From Magnetococcales bacterium WMHbinv6 (GTDB lineage Bacteria; Pseudomonadota; Magnetococcia; Magnetococcales; Magnetaquicoccaceae), in NCBI GenBank assembly GCA_002753135.1, contig PDZV01000003.1:62001-126000 (forward strand): DNA of 64,000 bases, written 5' to 3'. The translations under genes and the position numbers were made by a program. Positions 63,505-64,000 of the stretch are shown here, in pieces. Under the pieces are notes generated by a model. It had not been told where the DNA came from, made no database searches, and was given only the letters and a program-made list of their open reading frames with translations. Each line of letters starts with the position of its first letter. Within the stretch, counting starts at the first letter, position 1.

Positions 63505-63656
63505 GGAAGACTCCCCCCCTTTGTGCTGGCAGCTTTGGCCTCTGGCCTGGTGCAACGTTGCATACTTTCTGTTATCAATTGGCATAAATTGTGCGTCGTA
63601 TTATGGAAAGCAGTAGACAGAAAGTGTGGGATGATCCGCGCATACGGAGGAAAAAA

Positions 63657-64000
63657 ATGGAACCAATGGCACGTCTCGAGCTGTCAGTAACCGGCCCGGC
63701 TACCACCAACCCGCAACAGGATGCGAGCTACCGCATGAAGCATGAAAAAACGTCAAATGTCGAATTTTTGTCAATGCTGGCATTGATAGAGGACAAGTTA
63801 TGCCAGATTGCGGACGGTGGCGGTGAAGAGTTGTTGCTTGACTCCCTTTTTCGCACCGCGAGCGACCTGTACCGGCGAGCGGCAGCAGAAGGGATGGGGG
63901 AATTTTCCGACTTGGCCTATGAGGTGGCACAGGCATTCGGTACGGCGAATGGCTCCAATCAGCAGGCCATCCGACGCCTTGCCCGTTTGGCTCTGTTGGC
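63657..64000 (+). CDS. Hypothetical helical protein (3' partial)
   Basis: An open frame of 114 codons running off the right edge. The ATG at 63657 is preceded by GGAGG at 63646-63650, eight bases upstream. Sequence such as LSMLALIEDKLCQIADGGGEELLLDSLFRTASDLYRRAAAEGMGEFSDLAYEVAQAF is helical; there is no signal peptide or membrane segment. The D-L-A-Y-E-V pattern slightly recalls histidine phosphotransfer domains but no His-containing motif is present. The 150 bases before it (63505-63656) hold no gene. Not recognised. Confidence 0.5.
   Translation, partial: MEPMARLELSVTGPATTNPQQDASYRMKHEKTSNVEFLSMLALIEDKLCQIADGGGEELLLDSLFRTASDLYRRAAAEGMGEFSDLAYEVAQAFGTANGSNQQAIRRLARLALL

Noticed and set aside
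1-64000. Magnetosome genes, CRISPR arrays, prophage or toxin-antitoxin modules
   Set aside because: None could be recognised on either strand.

Overview
The window is a 64 kb chromosomal stretch from a Gram-negative proteobacterium. Supporting signs are TonB, pilus-associated pseudopilins, FeoAB with a Fur box, COQ10-like proteins, HD-GYP and PilZ signalling proteins and a bacteriohemerythrin. The overall gene style would fit the Magnetococcia/alphaproteobacterial area, but no magnetosome gene is present and I cannot prove this. Coding density is high, with many ATGA stop/start overlaps. No rRNA, CRISPR array, intact insertion sequence or prophage was seen; two tRNA-Leu genes are present.

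Layout. 0-0.8 kb: end of a pilus pseudopilin cluster. 0.8-9.5 kb: clpA/clpS, a phosphopantetheinyl transferase behind a very large three-domain glycan enzyme, cysC, tRNA-Leu(CAG), mutM, a cyclic-nucleotide-binding-like protein. 9.8-15.3 kb: bacteriohemerythrin, methyltransferase, tRNA-Leu(UAA), metZ and an ABC-F ATPase. 15.3-18.7 kb: a 1127-residue metallophosphoesterase-NACHT-FGE/C-type-lectin protein, the best candidate for an undescribed or poorly described defence/signalling protein. 19-26.4 kb: a housekeeping run rpsP-rimM-trmD-rplS-rnhB, then aroQ-accB-accC-hpt and a nucleotide-sugar dehydratase; trmD appears to start at ATA.

26.4-26.8 kb holds a dense cluster of seven perfect hairpins. 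It borders a visibly AT-richer segment (about 26.9-34.4 kb) with nnrS, rsmE, an apbE/NusG-II/Gx-transporter cassette resembling extracellular-electron-transfer and flavinylation loci, tonB, mutY and small membrane proteins. This segment carries two parS-like sites, one a perfect palindrome inside apbE. The matching rsmG-parA-parB cluster lies at 44.3-46.7 kb, so the window is probably close to the replication origin.

34.4-44.3 kb: elbB, an M24 peptidase, a 1428-residue PEP/pyruvate-binding protein without the usual C-terminal barrel, tandem COQ10/RatA-like genes, a DsbA-like protein, a JAMM peptidase, a WGR protein and a metallo-beta-lactamase-fold hydrolase. 46.9-50.1 kb: two PilZ-type proteins and a copy of a 160 bp terminal-inverted-repeat element also found at 28.2 kb. 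50.1-52.8 kb: feoA-feoB-small Cys-rich protein under a well-formed Fur-controlled promoter. 52.8-62 kb: a signalling operon (HD-GYP response regulator, Cache/GAF sensor, 1881-residue hybrid kinase). 62.2-64 kb: Bax-inhibitor-like membrane protein, L,D-transpeptidase fold protein and a partial gene.
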